Shown in pieces: positions 20,839 through 34,200 of a DNA stretch of 64,000 bases. The DNA comes from Streptomyces sp. 549 (GTDB lineage: Bacteria > Actinomycetota > Actinomycetes > Streptomycetales > Streptomycetaceae): the NCBI RefSeq assembly GCF_030124175.1, contig NZ_JASKMT010000010.1:1-64000 (forward strand), given 5' to 3'. Position 1 is the first letter of the stretch. Each line of letters begins with the position of its first letter. The notes under the pieces are model-generated. The model ran no database searches. It had not been told where the DNA came from and was given only the letters and a program-made list of their open reading frames with translations. A program made the translations under genes and the position numbers.

Positions 20839-21882
20839 ATGCAGCACACTTCTTCCCTTGCCGTCGGCAGGGGACTGCTCTACGTCGTCGTCGCCGCGAC
20901 GGCCTGGGGCACCGCCGGTGCGGCGGCAGCCCTGCTCTTCGACGGCAGCGGGCTCGGGCCCGTCGCTCTCACCTTCTGGCGGACAGCGGGCGGGCTCGCG
21001 CTGCTGCTCGCCTTCCAGGCCGCCCGGCGCGCACCCCGTGCGACGCCGGTCCCGGAGGCACCGCGCCGCAGGGTGGTGCGGATCGCCGTCACGGGCCTGG
21101 GCCTGACCGTCTTCCAGACGGCCTACTTCGCCGCCGTGCAGGCCACCGGCCTGGCGGTGGCGACCGTGGTCACACTCGGCGCCGGGCCGGTGCTCATCGC
21201 CCTGGGCGCCAGGGTGTGGATGGCCGAGCGCCTCGGCCGCGGCGGTGGTGCCGCCGTGCTGGGCGCGCTGGCCGGCCTCGCCGTGCTGATGCTCGGCGGC
21301 GCCGACGGGTCCGGCGCGGTGCGTACGGAGGGGGTCGGCCTGGCGCTGCTGTCCGCGGTCGGCTACTCGGCCATGACGCTCTACATGCGCCACCTCGGAC
21401 GCAGCGGCTCGGCGGGCGACCCGCTGGGCACCACGGTGGCCGCGTTCGCGGTCGGTGCGGTCCTGCTGCTGCCGTTCGCCGCCGTGGAGGGGCTGCTGCC
21501 GCAGGCGGAGGGCCTGGCCCGGTCCTTGACGCTGATGACCTACGTGGCTGCGGTGCCGACGGCCCTGGCGTACGGGCTGTACTTCGCCGGGCTCGCCGTG
21601 GTGCGTGCCGCGACCGCCTCGGTGATCGCGTTGATCGAACCGGTGACGGCCGCGGGCATCGCGGTGCTGCTGCTCGGCGAGCACCTCACCGCGACGACGG
21701 TGGCGGGCACCGTCGTCCTGCTCGGCGCGGTGTCCGCACTGATGCTGTCGGAGACCAGGTCAGGGGCGGGCCGCAGCCGTCAGGTAGCCGGGCAGGGGCA
21801 CGTCCGCGCCGAGGTCGTCGGCGGGGACCGGGCTGCCGGTGACGGTCGACAGCGGGAGGACACCGCTCCAGTGGGGGAGTGA
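20839..21882 (+). CDS. EamA/DMT-family permease (second copy)
   Basis: A 347-residue EamA permease starts [20 protein letters not shown] with an [13 protein letters not shown] first helix, followed by about ten helices in two repeats. A GTG at 20809 would add ten residues. The hydrophilic C-terminal tail runs 123 bases into the end of the opposite-strand flavin-binding gene. Substrate unknown. Confidence 0.84.
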   Translation: MQHTSSLAVGRGLLYVVVAATAWGTAGAAAALLFDGSGLGPVALTFWRTAGGLALLLAFQAARRAPRATPVPEAPRRRVVRIAVTGLGLTVFQTAYFAAVQATGLAVATVVTLGAGPVLIALGARVWMAERLGRGGGAAVLGALAGLAVLMLGGADGSGAVRTEGVGLALLSAVGYSAMTLYMRHLGRSGSAGDPLGTTVAAFAVGAVLLLPFAAVEGLLPQAEGLARSLTLMTYVAAVPTALAYGLYFAGLAVVRAATASVIALIEPVTAAGIAVLLLGEHLTATTVAGTVVLLGAVSALMLSETRSGAGRSRQVAGQGHVRAEVVGGDRAAGDGRQREDTAPVGE

Positions 21883-22440
21883 CAGATCCTCGGCGTCGTC
21901 CGACGGGCCGCCCGCGCGGACCTTCGCCGACGCCTCCCGGAGATCGAGGCCCAGGACCGCGGTCGCGGCGAGTTCCCGGGCGCTGGCCGGGCGGCAGTCG
22001 GACGACCGGCCGGGCACCGCCTGCTCGACCAGGGCGTCCAGCGCGGCGGCCTTCTCCGCCGGGTCGGTGACGGTACGGGCGTCGCCGTGCACGACCACAC
22101 ACCGGTAGTTGGCGGAGTGGTGCATGGCCGAACGGGCCAGCACCACTCCGTCGACATGGGTGACGGTGACGCACACCGGCAGGCCCGAGCCACCACCGGG
22201 CAGGGCCCTGGCCGTGCCCGAACCGGTCGAACCGTGGACGTAGAGCCGTTCGCCGACCCGGGCGTACAGCGTCGGCAGCACGACGGGCCGACCCTCACGG
22301 ACGAAGCCCAGGTGGCACACCCAGCCCGCGTCGAGCACGTCGTGCACCAGGGCGCGGTCGTGGCTCACCCGGTGCTTGGCCCGGGTGGGCGCGGTACGGG
22401 CGGTGACGGGATACGTCTGTTCGCTCGGCTCTTCCGGCAT
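21760..22440 (-). CDS. FMN split-barrel protein (PNPOx-like, NimA type)
   Basis: A 226-residue pyridoxamine-phosphate-oxidase-like protein has [33 protein letters not shown] and [17 protein letters not shown], the pattern seen in NimA-like members. These bind FMN or F420 and act as oxidoreductases. The ATG at 22440 is preceded by GGAGGGGG. It is divergently paired with a MocR regulator across 58 bases that contain a perfect palindrome, which suggests a link to pyridoxal phosphate or a related amine. Confidence 0.85.
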   Translation of the reverse strand: MPEEPSEQTYPVTARTAPTRAKHRVSHDRALVHDVLDAGWVCHLGFVREGRPVVLPTLYARVGERLYVHGSTGSGTARALPGGGSGLPVCVTVTHVDGVVLARSAMHHSANYRCVVVHGDARTVTDPAEKAAALDALVEQAVPGRSSDCRPASARELAATAVLGLDLREASAKVRAGGPSDDAEDLSLPHWSGVLPLSTVTGSPVPADDLGADVPLPGYLTAAARP

Positions 22441-22474
22441 GGCTGCCCCCTCCGTGAAGCACTTGCGCATGTCA

Positions 22475-22488
22475 TTGCACTAGTGCAA
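22475..22488. promoter_or_regulatory. Palindromic operator between the flavin gene and mocR
   Basis: TTGCACTAGTGCAA is a perfect 14-bp palindrome in the 58-base divergent spacer, 11 bases before the regulator's GTG. It is the obvious candidate site for the MocR protein itself and could control both directions. Confidence 0.75.
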
Positions 22489-22498
22489 AATACTGTTT

Positions 22499-23830
22499 GT
22501 GCTAGAAGACTATCCGATCGAGGGTCGGCGTGCCACGGAGATCGCGCGAAGCGTGGAGCGAGGCGTCTCCGCGGGTGCGCTGCCGCCTGGGCACGCCCTG
22601 CCGCCGATGCGTGAACTCGCCGAGCACCTCGGCGTCAACCCCAACACCGTCGCCGCCGCCTACCGGGCGCTTCGCGAACGTGGTGTCATCGAGACGGCCG
22701 GGCGCCGCGGCAGCCGGGTGCGGGCCCGCCCGGCCAGCACCGCCAGGGAGGCAATCCGGGTGGACGCGCCGCCCGGAGTGGCCGACGTCGGCAAGGGCAA
22801 TCCGGACCCGGCCCTGCTGCCCGCGCTCGGTGAGGCGCTCGCCGCCGCAGCGGCCGGCGCAGCCGCCCGACCGGTGCTCTACGGGGACGACGCGGTCAGC
22901 CCGCGGCTGGCCCGGCTCGCCCGGGCCGAACTGGACGCCGACGGAGTGCCGCCGGGGCCGGTCGCTGTGGCGTCGGGTGCGCTCGACGCGATCGAACGGG
23001 TCCTCCTGGCCCACCTGCGGCCCGGCGACACGGTGGCGGTGGAGGACCCCGGCTGGGGCAGCCTGCTGGACCTCGTGCCCGCGCTCGGCCTGCGGGTGGC
23101 ACCGGTGGCCGTGGACGACGACGGCCCGCTGACCGAATCCGTCGCCCGGGCGCTGCGCGGCGGCGCGCGCGCCCTGGTGGTCACCGACCGGGCGCAGAAC
23201 CCGACGGGCGCGGCCGTCTCGGCCGGCCGGGCCGCCGAGCTGCGCACACTGCTGGGCGCCCACCCGGAGACCGTGGTCGTGGAGGACGACCACGGGCACC
23301 ACATCGTCGACCTGCCGCTGCACCCGCTCGCCGGGCCGACCGCGCACTGGGTGCTGATCCGGTCGGTGGCCAAGGCCTACGGTCCTGACCTGCGTCTGGC
23401 CGTGCTGACCGGTGACACGCTCACCCTGGAACGTGTGCAGGGCCGCCAGCGCCTGGGTCCCGGCTGGGTGAGCCGCCTGCTCCAGGACACGGTCAGCCAC
23501 CTGTGGGAGCAGCGCGCGGTGCGCCCGGCGGAGGTCGCCGCCGCCTACGGCCGCCGCCGCACCGCCCTGGTCGGTGCGCTGGCCGACCGGGGCGTGCCCG
23601 CGCACGGGCGCAGCGGCATGAACGTGTGGGTGCCGGTCCCGGACGAGGCCGGCGTGGTGGCCCGGCTGCTGCAGAGCGGCTGGGCGGTCGCGCCCGGCGC
23701 CCGGTTCCGCACCGTTTCGCCGCCCGGCGTGCGGCTGACGGTCTCCGGGCTCGATGCGGACCGGCTCGCCGCCCTCGCGGACGCCGTCGCCACCGCCATC
23801 CACCCCGGCGGCGGCACCCGCTACGGCTGA
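22499..23830 (+). CDS. MocR-type GntR/aminotransferase regulator
   Basis: A 443-residue chimera has a GntR winged helix (residues 8-75: GALPPGHALPPMRELAEHLG, NTVAAAYRALRERGVIE) joined to a fold-type I aminotransferase domain. The PLP-lysine region reads VLIRSVAKAYGPDLRLAV, and DRAQNPTGA holds the cofactor-binding Asn. MocR proteins such as PdxR and GabR use PLP or a PLP adduct as effector. Start is GTG at 22499 with an almost absent leader. Confidence 0.9.
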   Translation: MLEDYPIEGRRATEIARSVERGVSAGALPPGHALPPMRELAEHLGVNPNTVAAAYRALRERGVIETAGRRGSRVRARPASTAREAIRVDAPPGVADVGKGNPDPALLPALGEALAAAAAGAAARPVLYGDDAVSPRLARLARAELDADGVPPGPVAVASGALDAIERVLLAHLRPGDTVAVEDPGWGSLLDLVPALGLRVAPVAVDDDGPLTESVARALRGGARALVVTDRAQNPTGAAVSAGRAAELRTLLGAHPETVVVEDDHGHHIVDLPLHPLAGPTAHWVLIRSVAKAYGPDLRLAVLTGDTLTLERVQGRQRLGPGWVSRLLQDTVSHLWEQRAVRPAEVAAAYGRRRTALVGALADRGVPAHGRSGMNVWVPVPDEAGVVARLLQSGWAVAPGARFRTVSPPGVRLTVSGLDADRLAALADAVATAIHPGGGTRYG

Positions 23831-23873
23831 GCGCAGCGGACGCCCTGCCGCGCCGTGCGCGAAGGACGGCCGG

Positions 23874-24335
23874 TCAGAGCTTGCGGAAGTCCCAGGAGAC
23901 GACCGAGCGGGGAGTCAGCCGCAGCCATGCGTGCCGCTCGTCGTGCGGCAACGCGTCCAGACCGAAGTACTTGGCGGCGAACAGCCGTTCCGGCACCTCC
24001 AGTTCGGGGCACGGTTCGCCGATCCGGGGCAGTTCGCCCACCCGGACCGCCTCGCCGGACAGTTCGGCACCGTGCAGCTCCGCGTACTCGGTGCCGTCGT
24101 CCACGACCACCGCGACCCGCGGGTCGGCCCGCAGTTGCGACCAGCGCTTGCTGCGGACGAGCGAGTACAGCCAGAGCGACGTGCCGTCCCAGCAGAACCA
24201 CAGCGCCCCGACGTGCGGGCTGCCGTCGGTGCCGACGGTTGCCACGCGGCAGGTGCGCTGCTCGCGGAGGAACACATCCAGCTCCTCCGGCGTCATCATG
24301 ATCCGGCGGCCCCGCCGCTGCTCCACCCCGGCCAT
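23874..24335 (-). CDS. PPOX-class FMN/F420-binding protein
   Basis: A 153-residue split-barrel protein has TCRVATVGTDGSPHVGALWF, LWLYSLVRSKRWSQLRADPR and VAVVVDDGTEY. Such proteins are cofactor-binding reductases or stress proteins. The ATG at 24335 has GAGAGGCG upstream. It lies 43 bases beyond the end of the MocR gene on the other strand and is followed downstream on its own strand only by that convergent gene. Confidence 0.82.
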   Translation of the reverse strand: MAGVEQRRGRRIMMTPEELDVFLREQRTCRVATVGTDGSPHVGALWFCWDGTSLWLYSLVRSKRWSQLRADPRVAVVVDDGTEYAELHGAELSGEAVRVGELPRIGEPCPELEVPERLFAAKYFGLDALPHDERHAWLRLTPRSVVSWDFRKL

Positions 24336-24510
24336 CAGGCTCGCCTCTCGTTCCGCACCCCGTGCTCCACCGCCCGGCGCCAGCGCATCATCGCCGCTCA
24401 TCCGCGGCCGTGCAACGCCCGGCGGCGCCGGGGAGCCCCACACAGGCATCCGGGCGCGGCCGGGCGCGGTCGATCTGCGGTGTTCCGGCTGGAACACCGC
24501 AGCCTGCGGC

Positions 24511-24990
24511 TCAGGACATCCGGATGGCGTCGCCCTCCACGGAGATGTTCGCCGCCGGCAGCGCCTGCTGGGCGGGGCCGGCGGTGACGCTGCCGTCGGT
24601 GATGCTGAACTTGCTGCCGTGGCAGGCGCAGTTGATGGTGCCGTCGGAGACCTCTGCTACCAGGCAGTTCTGGTGGGTGCAGACGGCCGAGTAGGCCTTG
24701 TACTCGCCGCTCGTGGGCTGGGTGACGACAACCTTCTGGTCCTTGAAGACGGTGCCGCCGCCCTCGGGGATGTCGGCGGTCTTGGCCAGCTCCGAACCGC
24801 CGCCCTCCGCCGGCTGGCCGCCGTCCTGCTGGCCGCCGGTCGTCTGGTCCGCGGGCGGCACGTCGGTGTCGGTCCCGCCGCCGGCGGGGTCGTTCGAACC
24901 GCCGTCACCGCACGCGGCGAGGGAGGCGGCAAGTCCGGCGGCGCCCGCGGCGGCGAGCAGGGTGCGGCGGGTGGTCACTGGTTCCGACAT
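24511..24990 (-). CDS. Tat-exported Rieske [2Fe-2S] lipoprotein
   Basis: A 159-residue protein starts with a twin-arginine signal (TTRRTLLAAAGAAG) and a lipobox (SLAAC, Cys at about 27). A Gly/Gln/Pro-rich linker follows. The Rieske domain at residues 70-155 has both cluster ligand pairs: CTHQNC and CACHGSKF. Such small lipoproteins are common in Streptomyces and are thought to feed electrons to an outer-face oxidoreductase, but no partner lies nearby. Confidence 0.9.
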   Translation of the reverse strand: MSEPVTTRRTLLAAAGAAGLAASLAACGDGGSNDPAGGGTDTDVPPADQTTGGQQDGGQPAEGGGSELAKTADIPEGGGTVFKDQKVVVTQPTSGEYKAYSAVCTHQNCLVAEVSDGTINCACHGSKFSITDGSVTAGPAQQALPAANISVEGDAIRMS

Positions 24991-25202
24991 GGTGGCTGAC
25001 CCTTTCGATCCTTGGACGCTTCACCGGGGGTACGGGCGGCTGCGGCGGTGTGTTCAACACTCCGGGCGCGGCTTGTCACCGGTTCCAACCTGGGGCAATG
25101 CTCGCCGAAGGCGCGCAGGCCCGCCAGAGGGGACGACGCCCCCGCTGGCGCGACCGGTGCCGGACGCCGTCCGGTGCCGGACGCCGCCCGGTCCGTTCCG
25201 CG

Positions 25203-26039
25203 TCAGGCAGGGCGGGTGCCGGTGCCGATGAGCGCCGAGGCGTGGAACGTGCGGATCTCCCGGCGCTGGAGTTCGGCGGTGTACGCGCGGCGGACCCGGG
25301 CCACCGCCGCCTCGTCCAGGCCGTACAGCAGCGCTCGCGGAGCGGCGCCCGTGACGAAGTGCCAGGCCAGGTCGTCGGTCAGTGTGATGCGCAACTCGAT
25401 CGGGCGGACCCGTGCGTCCTCGGCGCCCAGGTCTCGCAGCCATGCGTCCAGCCCTTCGGCGGTGCCGAGCCGCTCGCTCTCCCGCAGCGCGGCACCGGGC
25501 CCCGGCGGGGTGCGTCCGGCCGCCCGAAGCTCGGTGCCGGCGGCCGAGACGAACGGCGCCACCAGGGGTTCCACCGATCCGCTGGACCAGACGGTGAGGG
25601 CGAAACGCCCGCCCGGACGCAGCAGGCCGAGCAACCGGGCCACCGCCGCGTCCATGCCGGGGAGGAAGAACACGCCGAACACGCACGTCAGCGCGTCGTA
25701 CGGCTGTGCCTCGGGAGACCGCCAGCCGGTCACGTCGGCGACATGGAAGCGCACGTGGTCGAGCCCGGCTTCCACGGCCCGGGCCCGGGCGGCCCCGATC
25801 AGTGCCGGGGCGAGGTCCACGCCGTCGACGCGGCCCAGCGGGCCGACCGCCGACCCGGCCGGCAGCGCCGCCGCGCCGTTGCCGCAGCAGGCGTCCAGCA
25901 CGTGGTCACCGGGCTTGAGGTCCGCGGCGTCGACGGTGGCGGCACCGACCGGGTCCCAGAGCAGGGGCGTCCACACGGCGAACCCCTCGGAGGCGTCGTC
26001 GAAGACCGCGCCGAGGCCGTCGGGGGCGGGAGAGGTCAT
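25203..26039 (-). CDS. Class I SAM-dependent methyltransferase (first, leftward)
   Basis: A 278-residue methyltransferase has motif I as VLDACCGNGAAALPAG (about residues 47-62), DGVDLAP for the acidic ribose contact, and ALTCVFGVFFLPG for motif IV. Substrate unknown. It is the second gene of a leftward pair; the first ends 87 bases upstream. The pair diverges from the NRPS genes over a spacer with Zur-type palindromes, so a tailoring role in the metallophore locus is plausible but not shown. Confidence 0.83.
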   Translation of the reverse strand: MTSPAPDGLGAVFDDASEGFAVWTPLLWDPVGAATVDAADLKPGDHVLDACCGNGAAALPAGSAVGPLGRVDGVDLAPALIGAARARAVEAGLDHVRFHVADVTGWRSPEAQPYDALTCVFGVFFLPGMDAAVARLLGLLRPGGRFALTVWSSGSVEPLVAPFVSAAGTELRAAGRTPPGPGAALRESERLGTAEGLDAWLRDLGAEDARVRPIELRITLTDDLAWHFVTGAAPRALLYGLDEAAVARVRRAYTAELQRREIRTFHASALIGTGTRPA

Positions 26040-26126
26040 GGCGGTCTCCTGGTCGGCTGGTGACGACTGCGAGCGGCGTCGGCGGGTGGCGATGACGGGT
26101 GTGGTCAGCGTTCTCGGCGGGTGACG

Positions 26127-26864
26127 TCAGCGGGTGATCAGGTGCAGGCCGTGGTCGCCGTCCACGGGGGTGAGGCGCAGTCCCGACCCGGCCAGTTCGG
26201 CGGACAGCTGCTCCGGAGTGAAGACATACCACCGGTCGGAGGCGGTGAACTCGGTGAGCGTCCGGCCGTCCTGCTCCACGCGGTAGGTCATGTGCCAGGT
26301 CACCGCGTCCTCGCCGGCGGGTTCGGCCGTGGCTGAACCGGTGTAGCGCCTGCGACCGAGGGTGGCCTCGCCCATCGGGACTGAGGGAACGTGCTCGGGG
26401 CGGGTCGGCGGGTACAGGTTGAGCACGGCCCGGCCGTCCGCGGTCAGTTTCCGCCCCAGCAACTCCCACAGGGCGCGCCGGTCCTTCGGGGTGAGGTGGC
26501 CGACGACGTTCATCGCGACCAGTCCCGACAGGTGCTCGGGCAGCTCGGCCGACAGCACGTCGGAGTCCAGGACGGTCACCCGGGCCGCCAGGCCGGTGTC
26601 AGCGCTGAGCCGGGTCAGCAGGGCGGTGCGCAGCGCGGGGTGGGGCTCGACGGCGAGGATCTCGGCGGCCGGCAGGGCCCCGGCGACCGCCGCGGTGCTC
26701 TCACCGGTTCCCGCGCCGACGTCGACCACCGGCCCGCCGGAGGTGTCCAGGCCGTCGAGTGCCCGGGTGAGGGCGGGGCCCAGGGCCTGCCACGCGGCGG
26801 GCAGCAGGACCGAGACGTACTCGGCGGTCCTGTCGTAGAAGTCCTGCGGTGCGGTCTCGCGCAT
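26127..26864 (-). CDS. Class I SAM-dependent methyltransferase (second, leftward)
   Basis: A 245-residue methyltransferase has motif I VVDVGAGTGESTAAVA (about 44-59), LAVEPHPALR, and VAMNVVGHLTPKDRRALW. The start at 26864 has GGAGA upstream. A partial Zur-like palindrome lies about 100 bases before the start and a perfect one 210 bases away. Probably the leader of a two-gene unit with the neighbouring methyltransferase. Confidence 0.84.
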   Translation of the reverse strand: MRETAPQDFYDRTAEYVSVLLPAAWQALGPALTRALDGLDTSGGPVVDVGAGTGESTAAVAGALPAAEILAVEPHPALRTALLTRLSADTGLAARVTVLDSDVLSAELPEHLSGLVAMNVVGHLTPKDRRALWELLGRKLTADGRAVLNLYPPTRPEHVPSVPMGEATLGRRRYTGSATAEPAGEDAVTWHMTYRVEQDGRTLTEFTASDRWYVFTPEQLSAELAGSGLRLTPVDGDHGLHLITR

Positions 26865-26965
26865 GGTGTCTCCGGCGGCTCGGCAGGGGCTGGGCAGGTC
26901 GCTCCGGGGCTGCCGGCCGGGGGAGTCGGAACGGCTTCGTGCGCCGCGGAGAAGCGTGTTGTAAA

Positions 26966-26980
26966 TGAATATCATAACCA
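26966..26980 (-). promoter_or_regulatory. Partial Zur-like box facing the methyltransferase pair
   Basis: TGAATATCATAACCA matches the 15-bp palindrome at 27076 at 11 of 15 positions. Its position about 100 bases ahead of the leftward methyltransferase start makes it a candidate second-tier Zur site. Confidence 0.4.
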
Positions 26981-27075
26981 ACTAGCGAGTGGGGGTGTCT
27001 GTTCGGTGGCCGCTGATCGGGGGTGGGGTGTCCTCCGGTGGGACGTGCGGTGCGGTTGATCCATCTACATTGATT

Positions 27076-27090
27076 TGAAAATCATTTTCA
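27076..27090 (+). promoter_or_regulatory. Zur box in front of the NRPS/PKS operon
   Basis: TGAAAATCATTTTCA is a perfect 7-1-7 inverted repeat and equals the core of the published mycobacterial and Streptomyces Zur (zinc uptake regulator) binding site. It lies 80 bases before the NRPS ATG, at a place where binding would block transcription. It does not resemble the DmdR/IdeR iron box. This predicts that the operon is repressed when zinc is sufficient. Confidence 0.85.
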
Positions 27091-27169
27091 TCTATCGTCT
27101 CGCTCGTCACGCTCCCTCCTGTTCGGCAACGGGGGAGCCTTCCACCCGTGCCGTGATGACGGAGACCGG

Positions 27170-31272
<4,103 letters not shown>

Positions 31273-31276
<4 letters not shown>

Positions 31277-34200
31277 CCGGCCCGCACTCCGAGGCCACGT
31301 CCGACGACGACCTGATCGCCGTCACCGCGCTGGACTGCCGCTTCCCCGGCGCCCCCGACACCGAGGCGTTCTGGGACCTCCTGATCTCCGGCCGCAGCGG
31401 ACTGACCCGGCTCGACAGCGGGGAGAACGCCGCCGGTGCGGGCCGAGCGGACCCCGCCCACGTGCCGGTCAGCGGCCTCATCGACGGTCAGGACCAGTTC
31501 GACCCGGGCCCGTTCGGCCTCACCGACGCGGAAGCGGCGGCCATGGACCCGCAGCAGCGCCTGTTCCTCGAATCCTGCTGGCGGGCCCTGGAACGGGCGG
31601 GCCACGGCGGCGGTAACGGAGCGGGAGCCGTCGGCGTGTTCGCGGGCGCCGCACACAGCGACTACCTCACCCGCAACCTGGCCGACCGCTACGCCGACTC
31701 GGCCGCGGACCCGGTCGGCAGCCTGCAGGCGGCCCTCGGGGGAGTGGCGGACTACCTGCCGCTGCACGTCGCCCACCGGCTGGGGCTCACCGGGCCAGCC
31801 CTCGCCGTCGGCACCGCGTGCTCCACGTCGCTGGTCGCCGTCCACCTCGCCGCCCAGTCACTGCTCGCCGGAGAATGCGACACCGCCCTGGCCGGCGGCT
31901 CCTCCCTCATCGTGCCGCAGGGCCGGGGCTACCGGCACGTTCCGGACGGCATCTTCTCGTCCGACGGCCGAGTGCGGACCTTCTCCGCACAGGGCACCGG
32001 CATCGTGCACACCCAGGGCGTCGGTGCGGCCGTCCTGCGGCGCCTGCGCGACGCGCTGGCCGACGGCGATCCCGTCCTCGCCGTCCTGCACGGTTCCGCC
32101 GTCAACAACGACGGCGGGGACCGCACCGGGTTCACCGCGCCCTCACCGCGCGGCCAGGCCCGCGCCGTCACCGAAGCGCTCGCCGTCGCCGGCCTCGAAC
32201 CGGCGGACATCGGCTACGTCGAGGCCCACGGCACCGCCACCCGGCTCGGCGACGTCGTGGAGGTCGGCGCGCTGCGCCGCGTCTTCGGCGACAGCGGGCC
32301 CGCCTGGTGCGGCCTCGGCTCGGTCAAGAGCAACATCGGCCACGCCAACTCGGCCGCCGGTATCGCCGGCTTCGCGAAGACCGTGCTGGCCCTGCACCAC
32401 GGGCAGCTGCCGCCCACCCTCGACGCGGCGCCGCTCAACCCGGACCTCCAACTGGACGACTCGCCGTTCACGGTCGTGCACCGGGCCACCGCCTGGCCCG
32501 GCCAGCGGTACGCCGGTGTCAGCTCGTTCGGCATCGGCGGCACCAACTGCCACGTAATCCTCGGCAGTGCGCCGCCCCGCACCGGTTCCCCCGCCGACCC
32601 CCGGCCGCAACTCGCCCTGCTCTCCGCCCACCGCGACGACGCCCTGGCGTCCCTCGCCGAGGCCACCGCGACAGCGGCGCGGCAGCCCGGTTTCCAGACG
32701 GCGGACGCCGCGCACACCCTGCACGCGGGCCGCGCGGCGCTGTCCCGCCGCGCGGCGGCGGTACTCACCGGCGACCCCTCAGCCGACGCGCGCAACCTGC
32801 GCACCGCCGACCGCCGGGCCGTCAGCACCCCGGTGCCCCGGATCGTCTTCGCCTTCCCCGGCGGGGGCACCCAGTACCCGGGCATGGCGCGCGAACTGTG
32901 CGCTGAAGAAACTGAGTTCGCCCGCACTGTGGAGGAGTGCGCCGCCCTCTTCGATGACGGCGTCAACCCCGGACTGGCCGACCTCGTCACCGCCGACCCG
33001 TCCGACGACGCGGCCAGGCGGCAGCTGCGGGACCCCGCGTACGGCCTGCCCGCCCTGTTCACCGTGTCCCTCGCCGCCGCCCGGACCCTCATGGCCTGGG
33101 GCGTCGAGCCCGACGCGGTGGTGGGGCACAGCCTCGGCGAGTACGCCGCGGCCGTCGTGGCCGGCGCGCTGACCGTCGCCGACGCCGCCGCCCTGGTGGC
33201 CGTGCGCTCACACGGCATGTCCCAGGCGGCAGGCGGCGGTGCGATGCTGACCGTGCCGCTCTCCGAGCACGAGGTCATCACACTGCTGCGCGGCCACCCG
33301 GAACTGGACCTGGCCGCTGTCAACGGCCCCCGCACCTGCGTGGTCGCGGGCGCGGAGCACGCGGTGGCCGCGCTGGAGGCGCAGCTGGCCGGAGAGGACC
33401 TGCGCACGGTACGGCTCTCGCTGGACGCCGCCGCCCACTCCCGCCTGGTCGACCCGGTGCTCCCGCAACTGCGCACCGCTGCAGAGGCGATCGCACCACG
33501 CGTTCCCGAACTGCCGCTGGCCACCACGCTGACGGGGAAGTTCCTGCACACCGAGCCCGGCGCCGACCACTGGGTCCCCCACCTGCGCTCGGTGGTGCGC
33601 TTCTCCGACGCCCTGACCACGGTGCTGGAGGACGGGCCCACCGCCATCGTCCAGACCGGACCCGGCAGCGGGCTGCTGCAACTGGCCCGGCAGCAGCCCG
33701 GCCGGAGCCTGCTCGCGACGCTCGCCACCTTCCCCGACCGGGACGAGCCCACCGGCGGACGGGCCGCGCTGCTCTCCGCCGCGGGAGCGCTGTGGACCCA
33801 CGGCGCGCGACTGGACGCCAGTGCCCTGCACCGCCCGGGCCGACGCCGGACCGCCCTGCCCGGTCTGCCCTTCCAGCGCCGCCGGCTGTGGATCGACCCT
33901 CCGGAGCGGCCCCGCGCCGGCGCAGGCTCCGCGCTTCCCGCGAGGCCGGCCCCCGACGAGCGGGAGCCCCTGCAACTGCCGGTCTGGCACCGCGTCCCCG
34001 GCCCCGGCGCCGCGCCCCTGACCGGCCGATGGCTGGTCGAGGGACCGGAGAACGCGCCGCTGACCGCTGCGGTACGCGAGGCGCTCACCGGTGCCGGTGC
34101 CCGTACCGTCACCCTCACCGAGGTCGAGCGGGCCCCCGGCGAACCCTGCACGGGCATCGTCCTGCTCGACCCCACCGACCCCGGCCGGTCCGAAACCGGC

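Noticed and set aside
27076..27090. Iron-box (DmdR/IdeR) reading of the palindrome
   Set aside because: The site lacks the TTAGGTTAGGCTCACCTAA pattern and fits the TGAAAAT-ATTTTCA Zur form.
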